From Pseudomonas sp. GM50 (GTDB lineage: Bacteria; Pseudomonadota; Gammaproteobacteria; Pseudomonadales; Pseudomonadaceae), in contig NZ_AKJK01000047.1 in NCBI RefSeq assembly GCF_000282375.1, positions 1 to 64,000 of the forward strand: a stretch of 64,000 nt of DNA. The letters are read 5' to 3'. Positions within the stretch are counted from its first letter, which is position 1, and each line of letters opens with the position of its first letter. Under the pieces are notes generated by a model. That model worked only from the letters and a program-made list of their open reading frames with translations. It made no database searches and was not told where the DNA came from. Both the position numbers and the translations under genes were made by a program. Positions 20,663 through 32,009 of this stretch are shown here, in pieces.

Positions 20663-20691
20663 TTGCATCGCCCCGGCAGCTTGCGTACAAT
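20663..20691 (+). promoter_or_regulatory. Sigma-70 promoter for rplU-rpmA
   Basis: TTGCAT (20663-20668) and TACAAT (20686-20691) are separated by the ideal 17 bp. Transcription would start near 20698, giving a leader of about 125 nt before rplU. The leader contains a small CTCTT/AAGAG hairpin. Confidence 0.75.
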
Positions 20692-20822
20692 CGCGCACCC
20701 TGAACTTCCTGGGCAGCACCTGCCTTACGCAATTGCAAACAGGCCTCCAGCCTTATGCAGCCATGCCAGCCAATACCTCTTCTTATAAAGAGCTGGGTGA
20801 GCAGGATTATCGGAGAAATACC

Positions 20823-21137
20823 ATGTCTTATGCAGTAATCGTTACTGGTGGCAAGCAGTACAAAGTTGCTCCAGGTGAATACCTGAAGATCGAAAAACTG
20901 GAAATCGCTACCGGCGAATCCGTTACTTTTGATCGCGTTCTGTTGGTTGCCAATGGCGACGACGTGAATATCGGCGCTCCAGTTGTTCCTGGCGCTACCG
21001 TTGTGGCTGAAGTGATCTCCCAAGGTCGTCACGATAAAGTCCGCATCATCAAGTTCCGTCGTCGTAAGCACCACATGAAGCGTATGGGCCACCGCCAGTG
21101 GTACACCGAGATCAAAATCACCGGTATTCAGGCTTAA
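20823..21137 (+). CDS. rplU: 50S ribosomal protein L21
   Basis: The 104-aa product [27 protein letters not shown] is standard L21 with the conserved [25 protein letters not shown] basic C-terminal region that binds 23S rRNA. I start at the ATG with CGGAGAAATACC before it; a long open frame upstream is not coding. Cotranscribed with rpmA (35-bp gap). Confidence 0.98.
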   Translation: MSYAVIVTGGKQYKVAPGEYLKIEKLEIATGESVTFDRVLLVANGDDVNIGAPVVPGATVVAEVISQGRHDKVRIIKFRRRKHHMKRMGHRQWYTEIKITGIQA

Positions 21138-21172
21138 TTTCAGCCTAATTCCTCACTAGGAGAATTGAACTC

Positions 21173-21448
21173 ATGGCACACAAAAAAGCTGGTGGTAGTA
21201 CCCGTAACGGTCGCGACTCAGAAGCCAAACGCCTTGGCGTGAAGATGTATGGCGGCCAGGTTATCATTCCGGGCAACATCATCGTGCGTCAGCGCGGCAC
21301 CCAATTCCACGCTGGCTACGGCGTTGGCATGGGCAAAGATCACACTCTGTTCGCTAAAATCGACGGCGTGATCAAGTTCGAAGTAAAAGGCGCCTTCGGT
21401 CGTCGTTACGTAAGCATTGTCCCGAAGACTGACGTCGTCGCGGCATAA
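21173..21448 (+). CDS. rpmA: 50S ribosomal protein L27
   Basis: The 91-aa protein [20 protein letters not shown] has the N-terminal tail that reaches the peptidyl transferase centre, with no Firmicutes-type leader. The ribosome site is CTAGGAGAA. It is the second gene of the rplU-rpmA operon and ends before a strong terminator; obgE has its own leader downstream. Confidence 0.98.
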   Translation: MAHKKAGGSTRNGRDSEAKRLGVKMYGGQVIIPGNIIVRQRGTQFHAGYGVGMGKDHTLFAKIDGVIKFEVKGAFGRRYVSIVPKTDVVAA

Positions 21449-21462
21449 TTACGTAGTTGCTG

Positions 21463-21493
21463 GAAAAGCCCTGTCTTGCGACGGGGCTTTTTC
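21463..21493 (+). terminator. Rho-independent terminator of rplU-rpmA
   Basis: An AAAAGCCC(T)GTC / GACGGGGCTTTTT hairpin lies 15 bp after the L27 stop. Confidence 0.9.
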
Positions 21494-21602
21494 GTTTGTG
21501 GGGTGAGTCTCTTGCAAAGCTGTTTGTGATGGGCTCCAGCGCTGTATTGGCGGTCGTTGATTGAGGTCGCTGCGCTCATTTTTGCAAGAGTCTTATGTCT
21601 AG

Positions 21603-22865
<1,263 letters not shown>

Positions 22866-22882
22866 TTCGTTGCGATAAACTT

Positions 22883-22909
22883 AAGCGCCGCTCACTAGAG
22901 CGGCGTTTT
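22883..22909 (+). terminator. Rho-independent terminator of obgE
   Basis: An AAGCGCCGCT / AGCGGCGTTTT hairpin with a CACTAG loop, 18 bp after the stop. Confidence 0.82.
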
Positions 22910-22988
22910 AGTATCTGGAAATCGGTAGTCACGAATAACGTTACGGACAGCGCTGGGTCGTGCTGTCCTCAAGCTAAGGTTGAAGATG

Positions 22989-24107
22989 ATGCGGAGCAAG
23001 GTGACAGGTGCGCAGCGTTGGGTCGTGAAGATCGGCAGCGCTTTGCTGACGGCGGATGGCAAAGGCCTGGATCGCGCGGCAATGGGTGTCTGGGTCGAGC
23101 AGATGGTTGCCCTGCACGAGGCGGGTGTTGAGCTGGTGCTGGTGTCCTCCGGGGCCGTGGCGGCGGGTATGAGCCGTTTGGGCTGGACTGTACGACCCAG
23201 TGCAATGCACGAGTTGCAGGCCGCTGCCGCCATCGGTCAGATGGGGTTGGTGCAGGCCTGGGAGTCGAGCTTCGCCGAGCATGGCCGGCATACCGCGCAG
23301 ATTCTCCTGACTCACGACGATTTGTCCGACCGCAAGCGCTACCTGAACGCTCGCAGTACGCTGCGCGCGCTGGTCGAGCTCAAGGTGATCCCGGTGATCA
23401 ACGAGAACGACACCGTGGTCACTGACGAAATCCGTTTCGGCGACAACGACACGTTGGCGGCGTTGGTGGCGAACCTGGTCGAAGCCGATTTGCTGGTGAT
23501 CCTCACCGATCGCGATGGCATGTTCGACGCCGATCCACGCAACAATCCCGACGCCAAGCTGATTTACGAGGCGCGTGCCGATGATCCGGCGCTGGATGCG
23601 GTGGCTGGTAGCACGGGCGGTGCTCTGGGGCGTGGCGGTATGCAGACCAAGTTGCGCGCTGCGCGTCTGGCGGCGCGCTCCGGTGCGCACACCATCATTG
23701 TCGGTGGGCGCATTGATCGGGTGCTGGATCGTCTCAAGGCTGGCGAGCGCATAGGTACCTTGTTGTCACCTGAGCGCGGCATGCTGGCGGCGCGCAAGCA
23801 GTGGCTGGCCGGGCATCTGCAAACCCGCGGCACGCTGGTGCTGGATGCGGGGGCGGTGACGGCGTTGTCCCAGGGCAATAAAAGTTTGCTGCCGGTGGGC
23901 GTCAAACTGGTCCAGGGCAGTTTCCGTCGCGGCGAAATGGTGGTCTGCGTGGCGCCGGACGGTCGTGAAATCGCCCGTGGCCTGGCCAACTACAGTGCTC
24001 TGGAAGCACAAAAAATCATCGGTCAGTCGTCTGAGGCGATTGTCGGTCTGTTGGGTTACATGGCGGAGCCGGAACTGGTTCACCGCGATAACCTGATTCT
24101 GGTCTGA
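22989..24107 (+). CDS. proB: Glutamate 5-kinase
   Basis: This enzyme phosphorylates glutamate for proline synthesis. At 372 aa it has the amino-acid kinase domain with [51 protein letters not shown] and [19 protein letters not shown] ([11 protein letters not shown]) motifs. A C-terminal PUA domain (about 275-365) follows. Starts at 22980 (TTG) and 22986 (ATG) are in frame, but [13 protein letters not shown] is the usual Pseudomonas N-terminus. Usual partner proA is not adjacent. Confidence 0.95.
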   Translation: MRSKVTGAQRWVVKIGSALLTADGKGLDRAAMGVWVEQMVALHEAGVELVLVSSGAVAAGMSRLGWTVRPSAMHELQAAAAIGQMGLVQAWESSFAEHGRHTAQILLTHDDLSDRKRYLNARSTLRALVELKVIPVINENDTVVTDEIRFGDNDTLAALVANLVEADLLVILTDRDGMFDADPRNNPDAKLIYEARADDPALDAVAGSTGGALGRGGMQTKLRAARLAARSGAHTIIVGGRIDRVLDRLKAGERIGTLLSPERGMLAARKQWLAGHLQTRGTLVLDAGAVTALSQGNKSLLPVGVKLVQGSFRRGEMVVCVAPDGREIARGLANYSALEAQKIIGQSSEAIVGLLGYMAEPELVHRDNLILV

Positions 24108-24119
24108 AGGAATACCTGA

Positions 24120-24584
24120 ATGCGTGTGGCAAAAGGATTATTGGGCTTGTTGTTGGCGATGCCGCTACTGGCCTCGGCCGAGGAAATTGGCCAGGTGTCG
24201 ACGGTGTTCAAGTTCGTCGGCCCGAACGACCGTATCGTTGTCGAGGCGTTTGATGACCCGAAAGTGGATGGCGTGACCTGCTACCTGTCGCGCGCCAAGA
24301 CTGGCGGGGTAAAGGGCGGGTTAGGTCTGGCCGAGGATCGCGCTGAAGCGTCTATTGCGTGCCGTCAGGTCGGGCCGATCAACTTCAAGGGTGAGCTCAA
24401 GGATGGCGAGGAGGTGTTCAAGGAGCGCACGTCTCTGGTGTTCAAGACCATGCAAGTGGTGCGATTCCTCGACAAGAAGCGCAATACGCTGGTGTATCTG
24501 GTTTATAGCGATCGTTTGATCGAGGGCAGCCCGCAGAATGCGGTGACGGCGATTCCGATTTTGCCGTGGGCGCACGCTCAATAA
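24120..24584 (+). CDS. creA: CreA family periplasmic protein
   Basis: The 154-aa protein has a signal peptide (1-20, cleaved after LLASA). The CreA domain contains [34 protein letters not shown] and a Cys pair (CYLS, CRQVG) likely to form a disulfide. Function is unknown despite the name. It follows proB by 12 bp and is probably cotranscribed. Confidence 0.9.
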   Translation: MRVAKGLLGLLLAMPLLASAEEIGQVSTVFKFVGPNDRIVVEAFDDPKVDGVTCYLSRAKTGGVKGGLGLAEDRAEASIACRQVGPINFKGELKDGEEVFKERTSLVFKTMQVVRFLDKKRNTLVYLVYSDRLIEGSPQNAVTAIPILPWAHAQ

Positions 24585-24600
24585 TCTGACGCAAGACGAA

Positions 24601-24691
24601 GTGTGGGAGCGAGCCTGCTCGCGATAGCGGACTGACATTCAGCATCTATGCTGGCTGGGCATCCGCAATCGCGAGCAGGCTCGCTCCCACA
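24601..24691. repeat. REPIN, family 2
   Basis: Arms GTGTGGGAGCGAGCCTGCTC and the inverted partner ending GCTCGCTCCCAC surround a loop of about 45 nt, between the convergent creA and rpsT. Confidence 0.9.
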
Positions 24692-24726
24692 TTTTTTTGC
24701 GGTGTATCTGATAAATCGCAGGCAAT

Positions 24727-24756
24727 AAAAAACCGACCCTGAGGTCGGTTTTTTAA
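24727..24756 (-). terminator. Rho-independent terminator of rpsT
   Basis: A perfect AAAAAACCGACC / GGTCGGTTTTTT hairpin, 13 bp past the rpsT stop on the minus strand. The A and T runs make it potentially bidirectional. Confidence 0.92.
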
Positions 24757-24768
24757 TGAGCGTGTCGC

Positions 24769-25047
24769 TTAGGCAGCAGCGGCAACGTTCAGGGCCTTTA
24801 CGTGGCCATTCAGGCGGCTCTTATGACGAGCAGCTTTGTTCTTGTGGATGATGCCTTTATCGGCCATACGGTCGATAACTGGCACAGCCAGAACGTAAGC
24901 AGCTTGAGCTTTGGCAGCGTCTTTTGCGTCGATGGCTTTAACTACATTCTTGATGTAGGTACGAACCATGGAACGCAGGCTGGCGTTGTGGCTGCGACGC
25001 TTCTCAGCCTGTTTTGCACGTTTTTTGGCGGAAGGTGTGTTGGCCAC
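24769..25047 (-). CDS. rpsT: 30S ribosomal protein S20
   Basis: The 92-aa basic helical protein [21 protein letters not shown] is a standard S20, with [17 protein letters not shown] near the C-terminus. It has its own promoter and terminator and is divergent from murJ, as in most pseudomonads. Confidence 0.98.
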   Translation of the reverse strand: MANTPSAKKRAKQAEKRRSHNASLRSMVRTYIKNVVKAIDAKDAAKAQAAYVLAVPVIDRMADKGIIHKNKAARHKSRLNGHVKALNVAAAA

Positions 25048-25100
25048 CGTCGAGCTCCTCGAAAGACTTTTTAGGAAATAGCAAACAAAATAGGCCGCGA

Positions 25101-25129
25101 ATCATGCCGATGAGTTGATGGCTTGTCAA
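25101..25129 (-). promoter_or_regulatory. Sigma-70 promoter of rpsT
   Basis: On the minus strand a consensus -35 TTGACA (25129-25124) is 17 bp from CATGAT (25106-25101). The predicted leader is about 50 nt. Confidence 0.7.
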
Positions 25130-25170
25130 GGGCGGGAGAGACGTTCCGCTAAGTGGCCGGTTCCGACCCC

Positions 25171-25293
25171 ATGAAAACTACTGCGCTCGGCAATACAGCG
25201 TTGAAAGCAGACTCGAAATGCTCATTGACTAAAGTCAACTCCGCTATCTCGCCTGCTTTCGCCTTGTCTTGCCTTCGCTCGCTACGTTTTCAA
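25171..25293. repeat. Structured intergenic repeat upstream of murJ
   Basis: The outer arms (GAAAACTACTGCGCTCGGCAA from 25173; TTGCCTTCGCTCGCTACGTTTTC ending about 25291) are imperfect inverted repeats. Inside, GAAAGCAG pairs with CTGCTTTC, and TTGACTAAAGTCAA forms a small hairpin. The sequence looks like an intergenic repeat that I recall seeing in many Pseudomonas genomes, but I cannot confirm its family. The rest of the 25048-25434 gap holds only the rpsT promoter. The frame is open into murJ, which I treat as chance. Confidence 0.6.
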
Positions 25294-25434
25294 GGGGGCG
25301 GTGAGCTGGATATTTCTTTCCGGCGTGCGACCTGTAAACTCGCGAGCTTTGGCTCTGTGCTGTTGCGGCGCGGAGTATCGCATAAGTGGGCGCGTTGTTC
25401 GCCTGCTGTTTATCGACAGGCAAAAACTCTTTCA

Positions 25435-26973
25435 ATGAATCTGCTCAAATCGTTGGCCGCTGTCAGCTCTATCACGATGCTTTCCCGGGTGTTGGGGTTT
25501 GTTCGCGATACCCTTATCGCTCGTGCATTTGGTGCGGGAATGGCGACCGACGCCTTCTTTATCGCCTTCAAACTGCCCAATTTGCTGCGGCGGATCTTCG
25601 CCGAGGGAGCATTTTCCCAGGCCTTCGTGCCGATTCTCGCCGAATATAAAAGCCAGAAGGGCGAGGAGGCGACACGAACCTTCATTGCCTACGTCTCGGG
25701 CCTGCTGACGCTGGTACTGGCGCTGGTCACCGCGTTGGGCATGCTCGCCGCGCCTTGGGTTATCTGGGCCACGGCACCGGGTTTCGTCACTACCCCGGAA
25801 AAATTCGAGCTGACCACCGATCTGCTGCGGGTCACTTTTCCTTATATATTGCTGATCTCCCTGTCTTCATTGGCCGGCGCGATCCTCAATACCTGGAACC
25901 GCTTCTCGGTCCCGGCCTTCGTGCCGACCCTGCTCAATGTCAGCATGATCATCTTTGCGGTGTTCCTGACGCCGTATTTCGATCCGCCGGTAATGGCACT
26001 GGGCTGGGCCGTTCTGGTGGGCGGCCTGGCGCAATTGCTGTTTCAGCTGCCGCACCTGAAAAAAATCGGCATGCTGGTGCTGCCGCGCCTGAGTCTGCGC
26101 GATAGCGGTGTCTGGCGGGTCATGAAACAGATGCTGCCGGCGATCATCGGCGTTTCGGTGAGTCAGATTTCGCTGATCATCAACACCATATTTGCTTCGT
26201 TTCTGGTGGCGGGTTCCGTTTCCTGGATGTATTACGCCGATCGCCTGATGGAATTGCCATCTGGCGTGCTGGGTGTGGCACTGGGCACGATTCTGCTGCC
26301 GACCCTGGCCAGGACCTATGCCAGCCAGGATCGCCACGAATACTCGCGGATCCTCGATTGGGGGCTGCGCCTGTGCTTCATGCTGGTGTTGCCGTGCGCC
26401 CTGGCGCTGGGGATTCTGGCTGAGCCGCTGACGGTTTCGCTGTTCCAGTACGGTCAGTTCAGCGCTTTCGATGCGGCCATGACCCAGCGCGCGTTGATTG
26501 CTTATTCCGTCGGTTTGCTGGGAATTATCGTGATCAAAGTGTTGGCGCCGGGCTTTTATGCGCAACAAAACATCCGGACTCCAGTAAAAATCGCGATTTT
26601 CACCCTGATTGTCACCCAGCTGTTCAACCTGGTGCTGATCGGTCCGCTGGCTCATGCCGGTCTGGCCCTGGCCATCAGTGCGGGCGCCTGCATCAACGCC
26701 GGGCTGCTGTTCTATCAGCTGCGCAAGCAGCAGATGTATCAGCCGCAACCAGGCTGGGCGAAGTTCGGGCTCAAACTGCTGGTGGCGGTGGCGGTGATGT
26801 CCGCGGTATTGCTGGGTGCAATGCACTTCATGCCGGCCTGGGCGGAAGGGCATATGCTGGAGCGTTTGCTGCGTCTGGGCGCATTGGTGATCGCCGGCGT
26901 GGTGGTCTATTTCGGCATGTTGCTGTTGATGGGCTTCCGTTTGCGCGACTTCAATCGCAAAGCGCTGAGCTGA
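25435..26973 (+). CDS. murJ: Lipid II flippase MurJ (MviN)
   Basis: This inner-membrane MOP-superfamily flippase moves lipid II to the periplasm for peptidoglycan synthesis. The 512-aa protein has about 14 TM helices. The MurJ N-terminus [25 protein letters not shown] carries the conserved Arg residues of the central cavity, and [23 protein letters not shown] is the family signature. I start at [10 protein letters not shown]; the in-frame extension upstream lies in an intergenic repeat and is not homologous. First gene of the murJ-ribF-ileS-lspA-fkpB-ispH run. Confidence 0.95.
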   Translation: MNLLKSLAAVSSITMLSRVLGFVRDTLIARAFGAGMATDAFFIAFKLPNLLRRIFAEGAFSQAFVPILAEYKSQKGEEATRTFIAYVSGLLTLVLALVTALGMLAAPWVIWATAPGFVTTPEKFELTTDLLRVTFPYILLISLSSLAGAILNTWNRFSVPAFVPTLLNVSMIIFAVFLTPYFDPPVMALGWAVLVGGLAQLLFQLPHLKKIGMLVLPRLSLRDSGVWRVMKQMLPAIIGVSVSQISLIINTIFASFLVAGSVSWMYYADRLMELPSGVLGVALGTILLPTLARTYASQDRHEYSRILDWGLRLCFMLVLPCALALGILAEPLTVSLFQYGQFSAFDAAMTQRALIAYSVGLLGIIVIKVLAPGFYAQQNIRTPVKIAIFTLIVTQLFNLVLIGPLAHAGLALAISAGACINAGLLFYQLRKQQMYQPQPGWAKFGLKLLVAVAVMSAVLLGAMHFMPAWAEGHMLERLLRLGALVIAGVVVYFGMLLLMGFRLRDFNRKALS

Positions 26974-27068
26974 GGCTTTTGCCTCGATAAACACGGGCGG
27001 GCCGGCGGTTTTGTCGGCTCGATCACTTTGGGTTACGGTGTTGCCTGTCGTCGGCCGCCGGGTGTGGT

Positions 27069-27074
27069 TATAAT
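27069..27074 (+). promoter_or_regulatory. Candidate -10 box before ribF
   Basis: A perfect TATAAT lies 29 bp before the ribF ATG in the murJ-ribF gap. No convincing -35 is present at 17 bp (TGTCGT), so this may need an activator or be weak. It would let ribF-ileS-lspA-fkpB be expressed apart from murJ. Confidence 0.45.
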
Positions 27075-27102
27075 CGACCACTTTATGAGCAAGAAGCGCG
27101 TT

Positions 27103-28053
27103 ATGCAGCTGGTTCGAGGCCTCCACAACCTGCGCCCCCAGCATCGGGGCTGTGTCGCCACTATTGGCAACTTTGACGGTGTTCACCGTGGTCACCAGGC
27201 TATCCTGGCCCGGCTGCGTGAGCGTGCGCTCGAGTTGGGCGTGCCCAGCTGCGTGGTGATTTTTGAACCGCAGCCGCGAGAGTTCTTCGCCCCGGACACC
27301 GCCCCGGCCCGTCTGGCCCGCCTGCGGGACAAACTGCAGCTGCTGGCCCTGGAAGGTGTCGACCGGGTGCTGTGCCTGGCGTTCAATCAGCGCCTGAGCA
27401 AACTCAGTGCCAGCGAATTCGTCGATACTATTCTGGTGGACGGCCTCGGCGTGCAGCATCTGGAGGTCGGCGACGATTTCCGTTTCGGCTGCGACCGGCT
27501 AGGTGATTTCGATTTTCTGCAACAGGCTGGCGTCCTTCAGGGGTTTACCGTCGAAGCGGCGCAGACCGTCGAGCTGGACGGCATTCGTGTCAGCAGCACT
27601 CAGGTGCGTAACGCCCTGGCGGCTGCCGATTTTGCCTTGGCCGAGCGGCTGCTCGGTCGTCCGTACCGGATTGCCGGGCGGGTTCTGCATGGCCAGAAGC
27701 TGGCGCGCCAGCTCGGTACGCCGACCGCCAACATACAACTCAAGCGTCGTCGTGTGCCGCTGTCCGGGGTTTACCTGGTCAACGTCGACATCGACGGCAA
27801 GACCTGGCCAGGCGTCGCCAATATTGGCGTGCGGCCAACGGTCCAAGGGGATGGCAAAGCCCACCTCGAAGTACACCTTTTAGATTTTGCCGGCGATCTG
27901 TATGACCGGCGTTTGACGGTGGTTTTCCACCACAAGCTGCGTGAAGAGCAGCGTTTCGCCTCTCTGGAGGCGCTTAAGACGGCGATCAATGCGGATGTCG
28001 CCGCCGCCCGTGCCCTGTCGCACCTAGCGCCAATCGCTAATGAAGAGCCTTAA
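27103..28053 (+). CDS. ribF: Bifunctional riboflavin kinase / FAD synthetase
   Basis: This enzyme makes FMN and FAD. At 316 aa it has an N-terminal nucleotidyltransferase domain with GNFDGVHRGHQAIL and GDDFRFGCDRLGDF. The C-terminal riboflavin kinase domain has RPYRIAGRVLHGQKLARQLGTPTAN and GVYLVNVDIDGKTWPGVANIG. I start at MQLVRGLHNL; MSKKRVMQL six codons upstream (27085) is an alternative. The stop codon directly abuts the ileS ATG, so the two are coupled. Confidence 0.95.
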   Translation: MQLVRGLHNLRPQHRGCVATIGNFDGVHRGHQAILARLRERALELGVPSCVVIFEPQPREFFAPDTAPARLARLRDKLQLLALEGVDRVLCLAFNQRLSKLSASEFVDTILVDGLGVQHLEVGDDFRFGCDRLGDFDFLQQAGVLQGFTVEAAQTVELDGIRVSSTQVRNALAAADFALAERLLGRPYRIAGRVLHGQKLARQLGTPTANIQLKRRRVPLSGVYLVNVDIDGKTWPGVANIGVRPTVQGDGKAHLEVHLLDFAGDLYDRRLTVVFHHKLREEQRFASLEALKTAINADVAAARALSHLAPIANEEP

Positions 28054-30885
28054 ATGACCGACTATAAAGCCACGCTAAACCTTCCGGACACCGCCTTCCC
28101 AATGAAGGCCGGCCTGCCTCAGCGCGAACCGCAGATTCTGCAGCGCTGGGACAGCATTGGCCTGTACGGTAAGTTGCGCGAGATTGGCAAGGATCGTCCG
28201 AAGTTCGTACTTCACGACGGTCCTCCGTACGCCAACGGCACGATTCACATCGGTCATGCGCTGAACAAGATTCTCAAGGACATGATCATCCGCTCGAAAA
28301 CCCTGTCGGGTTTCGACGCGCCTTATGTGCCGGGCTGGGACTGCCACGGTCTGCCGATCGAGCACAAAGTCGAAGTGACCCACGGCAAGAACCTGGGCGC
28401 GGACAAGACCCGCGAACTGTGCCGTGCCTACGCCACCGAGCAGATCGAAGGCCAGAAGTCCGAATTCATCCGTCTGGGCGTGTTGGGCGACTTCGCCAAC
28501 CCGTACAAGACCATGGACTTCAAAAACGAGGCCGGTGAAATCCGCGCCCTGGCGGAAATCGTCAAGGGTGGTTTCGTGTTCAAGGGCCTGAAGCCTGTGA
28601 ACTGGTGCTTTGACTGCGGTTCGGCCCTGGCTGAAGCGGAAGTCGAGTACGAGAACAAAAAGTCCGCGACCATCGACGTGGCGTTCCCGATCGCTGATGA
28701 AGCCAAACTGGCTGCCGCGTTCGGTCTGCCATCGCTGGGCAAACCTGCATCGATCGTGATCTGGACCACCACCCCATGGACCATCCCGGCCAACCAGGCG
28801 CTGAACGTTCACCCAGAGTTCAACTACGCCCTGGTCGACGTTGGCGACAAACTGCTGGTGCTGGCTGAAGAGCTGGTCGAGTCGTGCCTGGCCCGCTATA
28901 GCCTGGAAGGCTCGGTCATTGCGACCACCACCGGTAAAGAACTGGAACTGATCAACTTCCGTCACCCGTTCTACGATCGTCTATCGCCGGTTTACCTGGC
29001 TGAATACGTCGAACTGGGCGCGGGCACCGGCGTGGTTCACTCTTCGCCAGCCTACGGCGTAGACGACTTCGTGACCTGCAAAGCCTATGGCATGGTCAAC
29101 GACGACATCCTCAATCCGGTGCAAAGCAACGGCGTATACGCCACGTCGCTGGAATTCTTCGGCGGCCAGTTCATCTGGAAGGCCAACCCGGCCATCGTCG
29201 ACAAACTGTCGGAAGTCGGCGCGCTGCTGCACACCGAAACCATTGAACACAGCTACATGCACTGCTGGCGTCACAAGACCCCGTTGATCTACCGCGCCAC
29301 CGCGCAGTGGTTCATCGGCATGGACAAAGAGCCTGCAACCGGCGAAACCCTGCGCAAGCGGGCGATCAAAGCCATCGAAGAGACCAAGTTCGTTCCGGCC
29401 TGGGGCCAGGCGCGTCTGCACTCGATGATCGCCAATCGTCCGGACTGGTGCATTTCCCGTCAGCGCAACTGGGGCGTGCCGATTCCGTTCTTCCTGAACA
29501 AGGAAAGCGGCGAGCTGCACCCACGCACTGTCGAACTGATGGAAATCGTCGCCCAACGCGTCGAAGTCGAAGGCATCGAAGCCTGGTTCAAGATGGACGC
29601 CGCCGAGTTGCTCGGTGAAGAAGCGCCGCAGTACGACAAGATCAGCGACACCCTGGACGTCTGGTTCGACTCGGGCACCACGCACTGGCACGTCCTGCGC
29701 GGCTCGCACTCGATGGGCCACGAAACCGGTCCACGCGCCGACCTGTACCTGGAAGGTTCGGACCAACACCGCGGCTGGTTCCACTCGTCGTTGCTGACCG
29801 GTTGCGCCATCGATGACCACGCGCCGTACCGCGAGCTGCTGACTCACGGCTTCACCGTCGATGAGTCCGGCCGCAAGATGTCCAAATCCCTGGGCAACGT
29901 GATCGCGCCGCAGAAGGTCAACGACACCCTGGGCGCCGACATCATGCGTCTGTGGGTCGCATCTACCGATTACTCGGGTGAAATGGCGGTTTCCGAGCAG
30001 ATCCTGCAACGCAGTGCGGACGCCTACCGGCGCATCCGTAACACCGCGCGCTTCCTGCTTTCCAACCTGACCGGTTTCAACCCGGCCACCGACATCCTGC
30101 CGGCCGAAGAAATGCTGGCGCTGGACCGTTGGGCCGTGGATCGTACCCTGCTGCTGCAACGCGAGCTGCAAGAGCACTACGGCGAATACCGCTTCTGGAA
30201 CGTCTACTCCAAGATCCACAACTTCTGCGTGCAGGAGCTGGGTGGTTTCTACCTCGACATTATCAAGGACCGTCAGTACACCACTGGCGCCAACAGCAAG
30301 GCCCGTCGTTCGGCGCAAACCGCGCTGTACCACATCAGCGAAGCGCTGGTGCGCTGGATCGCGCCGATCCTGGCGTTCACCGCCGACGAGCTGTGGCAGT
30401 ACCTGCCGGGCGAGCGTAACGAGTCTGTGATGCTCAACACCTGGTACGAAGGCCTGACCGAATTGCCGGAAGGCTTCGAGCTGGACCGCGCCTACTGGGA
30501 GCGGATCATGGCGGTGAAGGTGGCGGTCAACAAGGAAATGGAGATCCAGCGCGCGGCCAAGGCCGTCGGTGGCAACCTGCAAGCCGAAGTGACGCTGTTC
30601 GCCGAAGACGCGCTGAGCGCCGATCTGGCCAAGCTGAGCAACGAATTGCGCTTCGTGTTGATCACCTCGACTGCCGCCGTTGCACCGTTCGTGCAGGCTC
30701 CGGCAGACGCGGTGGTCACCGAAGTCGGCGGCCTGAAGCTCAAAGTGGTCAAGTCGAGCCATGCCAAGTGCGCCCGTTGCTGGCACTGCCGTGAAGATGT
30801 CGGCGTGAACCCGGAGCATCCGGAAATCTGCGGTCGTTGCGTCGACAACATCAGCGGCGCTGGCGAGGTTCGTCACTATGCCTAA
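28054..30885 (+). CDS. ileS: Isoleucyl-tRNA synthetase
   Basis: This class I synthetase charges tRNA-Ile. The 943-aa length is normal. The HIGH motif appears as [14 protein letters not shown] (about 58-71) and KMSKS as [10 protein letters not shown] (about 607). The editing (CP1) domain contains [14 protein letters not shown]. The C-terminal zinc finger has [12 protein letters not shown] and CGRCV (about 906-933). This is the bacterial type 1, mupirocin-sensitive form as judged by the zinc-binding C-terminus. It abuts ribF and overlaps lspA by 8 bp. Confidence 0.98.
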   Translation: MTDYKATLNLPDTAFPMKAGLPQREPQILQRWDSIGLYGKLREIGKDRPKFVLHDGPPYANGTIHIGHALNKILKDMIIRSKTLSGFDAPYVPGWDCHGLPIEHKVEVTHGKNLGADKTRELCRAYATEQIEGQKSEFIRLGVLGDFANPYKTMDFKNEAGEIRALAEIVKGGFVFKGLKPVNWCFDCGSALAEAEVEYENKKSATIDVAFPIADEAKLAAAFGLPSLGKPASIVIWTTTPWTIPANQALNVHPEFNYALVDVGDKLLVLAEELVESCLARYSLEGSVIATTTGKELELINFRHPFYDRLSPVYLAEYVELGAGTGVVHSSPAYGVDDFVTCKAYGMVNDDILNPVQSNGVYATSLEFFGGQFIWKANPAIVDKLSEVGALLHTETIEHSYMHCWRHKTPLIYRATAQWFIGMDKEPATGETLRKRAIKAIEETKFVPAWGQARLHSMIANRPDWCISRQRNWGVPIPFFLNKESGELHPRTVELMEIVAQRVEVEGIEAWFKMDAAELLGEEAPQYDKISDTLDVWFDSGTTHWHVLRGSHSMGHETGPRADLYLEGSDQHRGWFHSSLLTGCAIDDHAPYRELLTHGFTVDESGRKMSKSLGNVIAPQKVNDTLGADIMRLWVASTDYSGEMAVSEQILQRSADAYRRIRNTARFLLSNLTGFNPATDILPAEEMLALDRWAVDRTLLLQRELQEHYGEYRFWNVYSKIHNFCVQELGGFYLDIIKDRQYTTGANSKARRSAQTALYHISEALVRWIAPILAFTADELWQYLPGERNESVMLNTWYEGLTELPEGFELDRAYWERIMAVKVAVNKEMEIQRAAKAVGGNLQAEVTLFAEDALSADLAKLSNELRFVLITSTAAVAPFVQAPADAVVTEVGGLKLKVVKSSHAKCARCWHCREDVGVNPEHPEICGRCVDNISGAGEVRHYA

Positions 30886-31390
30886 TGCCGTTGGCCGTTT
30901 CGGACGGCTGAGCTGGCTCTGGTTGAGTTTGCTGGTCCTGGTCATCGACCAGGCCAGCAAGTTCTACTTCGAAGGCTCGCTGAGCATGTACCAGCAAATC
31001 GTGGTGATCCCCGATTACTTCAGCTGGACCCTGGCCTACAACACTGGCGCAGCGTTCAGTTTCCTGGCTGACAGCTCGGGCTGGCAGCGCTGGCTGTTCG
31101 CCCTGATCGCGGTGGTGGTCAGTGCGGTGCTGGTGGTCTGGCTCAAGCGCCTGGGGCGCAACGAAACCTGGCTGGCAGTCGCCTTGGCGCTGGTGCTGGG
31201 TGGCGCGCTGGGCAATTTATATGACCGCATTGCCTTGGGCCATGTGATCGATTTCATTCTGGTGCATTGGCAGAACCGCTGGTATTTCCCGGCGTTCAAC
31301 TTTGCCGACAGCGCAATTACTGTCGGTGCCGTGATGCTTGCACTGGATATGTTCAAAAGTAAAAAGACCGGAGAAACCGTTCATGACTGA
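30878..31390 (+). CDS. lspA: Lipoprotein signal peptidase (signal peptidase II)
   Basis: This inner-membrane aspartyl protease removes signal peptides from prolipoproteins. The 170-aa product has four TM helices. The catalytic Asp motifs are [20 protein letters not shown] and [18 protein letters not shown], and the N-terminal [10 protein letters not shown] is conserved. It overlaps ileS by 8 bp and fkpB by 8 bp, the usual coupling. Confidence 0.97.
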   Translation: MPNAVGRFGRLSWLWLSLLVLVIDQASKFYFEGSLSMYQQIVVIPDYFSWTLAYNTGAAFSFLADSSGWQRWLFALIAVVVSAVLVVWLKRLGRNETWLAVALALVLGGALGNLYDRIALGHVIDFILVHWQNRWYFPAFNFADSAITVGAVMLALDMFKSKKTGETVHD

Positions 31391-31835
31391 ACAGGTATTG
31401 GCTGAGCAACGCATTGGCCAGAACACGGAAGTCACCTTGCATTTTGCATTGCGTCTGGAGAACGGCGACACCGTCGACAGTACCTTCGACAAAGCCCCGG
31501 CGACCTTCAAGGTTGGCGACGGCAGCCTGTTGCCAGGTTTCGAAGCAGCGCTGTTCGGCTTCAAGGCCGGCGACAAACGCACCCTGACCATCGAGCCGGA
31601 AAACGCCTTTGGTCAGCCGAACCCGCAAAACGTGCAGATCATCCCGCGCTCGCAGTTCAAGGATATGGAACTGTCGCCTGGCTTGCTGGTGATTTTCAAC
31701 GATGCGGCCAATACTGAGCTGCCCGGTGTGGTGAAAGAATTCGATGACGCGCAAGTGACCATCGACTTCAACCATCCGCTGGCTGGCAAGACGCTGACCT
31801 TTGACGTCGAGATCATCAACGTCAAAGCGTTGTAA
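31383..31835 (+). CDS. fkpB: FKBP-type peptidyl-prolyl isomerase, SlyD-like (FkpB)
   Basis: The 150-aa cytoplasmic isomerase/chaperone shows the SlyD-like layout: an FKBP core (about 8-75 and 130-150) with an inserted flap domain (about 75-125). Motifs include LRLENGDTVDSTFDKAPATF, GDGSLLPGFEAALFGFKAGDK, PENAFGQPNPQNVQ and FNHPLAGKTLTFDVEI. It lacks the His-rich tail of true SlyD. Located between lspA and ispH as in E. coli and other gammaproteobacteria. Confidence 0.95.
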   Translation: MTEQVLAEQRIGQNTEVTLHFALRLENGDTVDSTFDKAPATFKVGDGSLLPGFEAALFGFKAGDKRTLTIEPENAFGQPNPQNVQIIPRSQFKDMELSPGLLVIFNDAANTELPGVVKEFDDAQVTIDFNHPLAGKTLTFDVEIINVKAL

Positions 31836-31838
31836 AAC

Positions 31839-31928
31839 TGTGGGAGCGAGCCTGCTCGCGATGACGGTCTGACATTCAACATTGATGTCGACTGATACTC
31901 CGCCATCGCGAGCAGGCTCGCTCCCACA
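31839..31928. repeat. REPIN, family 2
   Basis: Arms TGTGGGAGCGAGCCTGCTCG / CGAGCAGGCTCGCTCCCACA surround a loop that contains GATGTCGACTGA, a word also found in loops of other REPINs here. Confidence 0.9.
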
Positions 31929-32009
31929 TGGATTTCACTGTTCTCGGGCCTTGTGTTCGATCAACAGGCAGGCATTACTATTTCTTGCGCGCAAGACACG
32001 AGGCACAGC

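Noticed and set aside
25171..25293. Small protein-coding gene in the structured repeat
   Set aside because: Its reading frame follows the palindromic repeat sequence; RNA or DNA structure explains it better than coding.
25153..25434. In-frame open extension of murJ by 94 codons
   Set aside because: The extra residues fall in a structured intergenic repeat. The MurJ N-terminus [12 protein letters not shown] is the usual start, so I treat the open frame as chance.
28981..30960. 659-codon open frame antisense to ileS
   Set aside because: Shadow frame; ileS on the other strand has all synthetase motifs.
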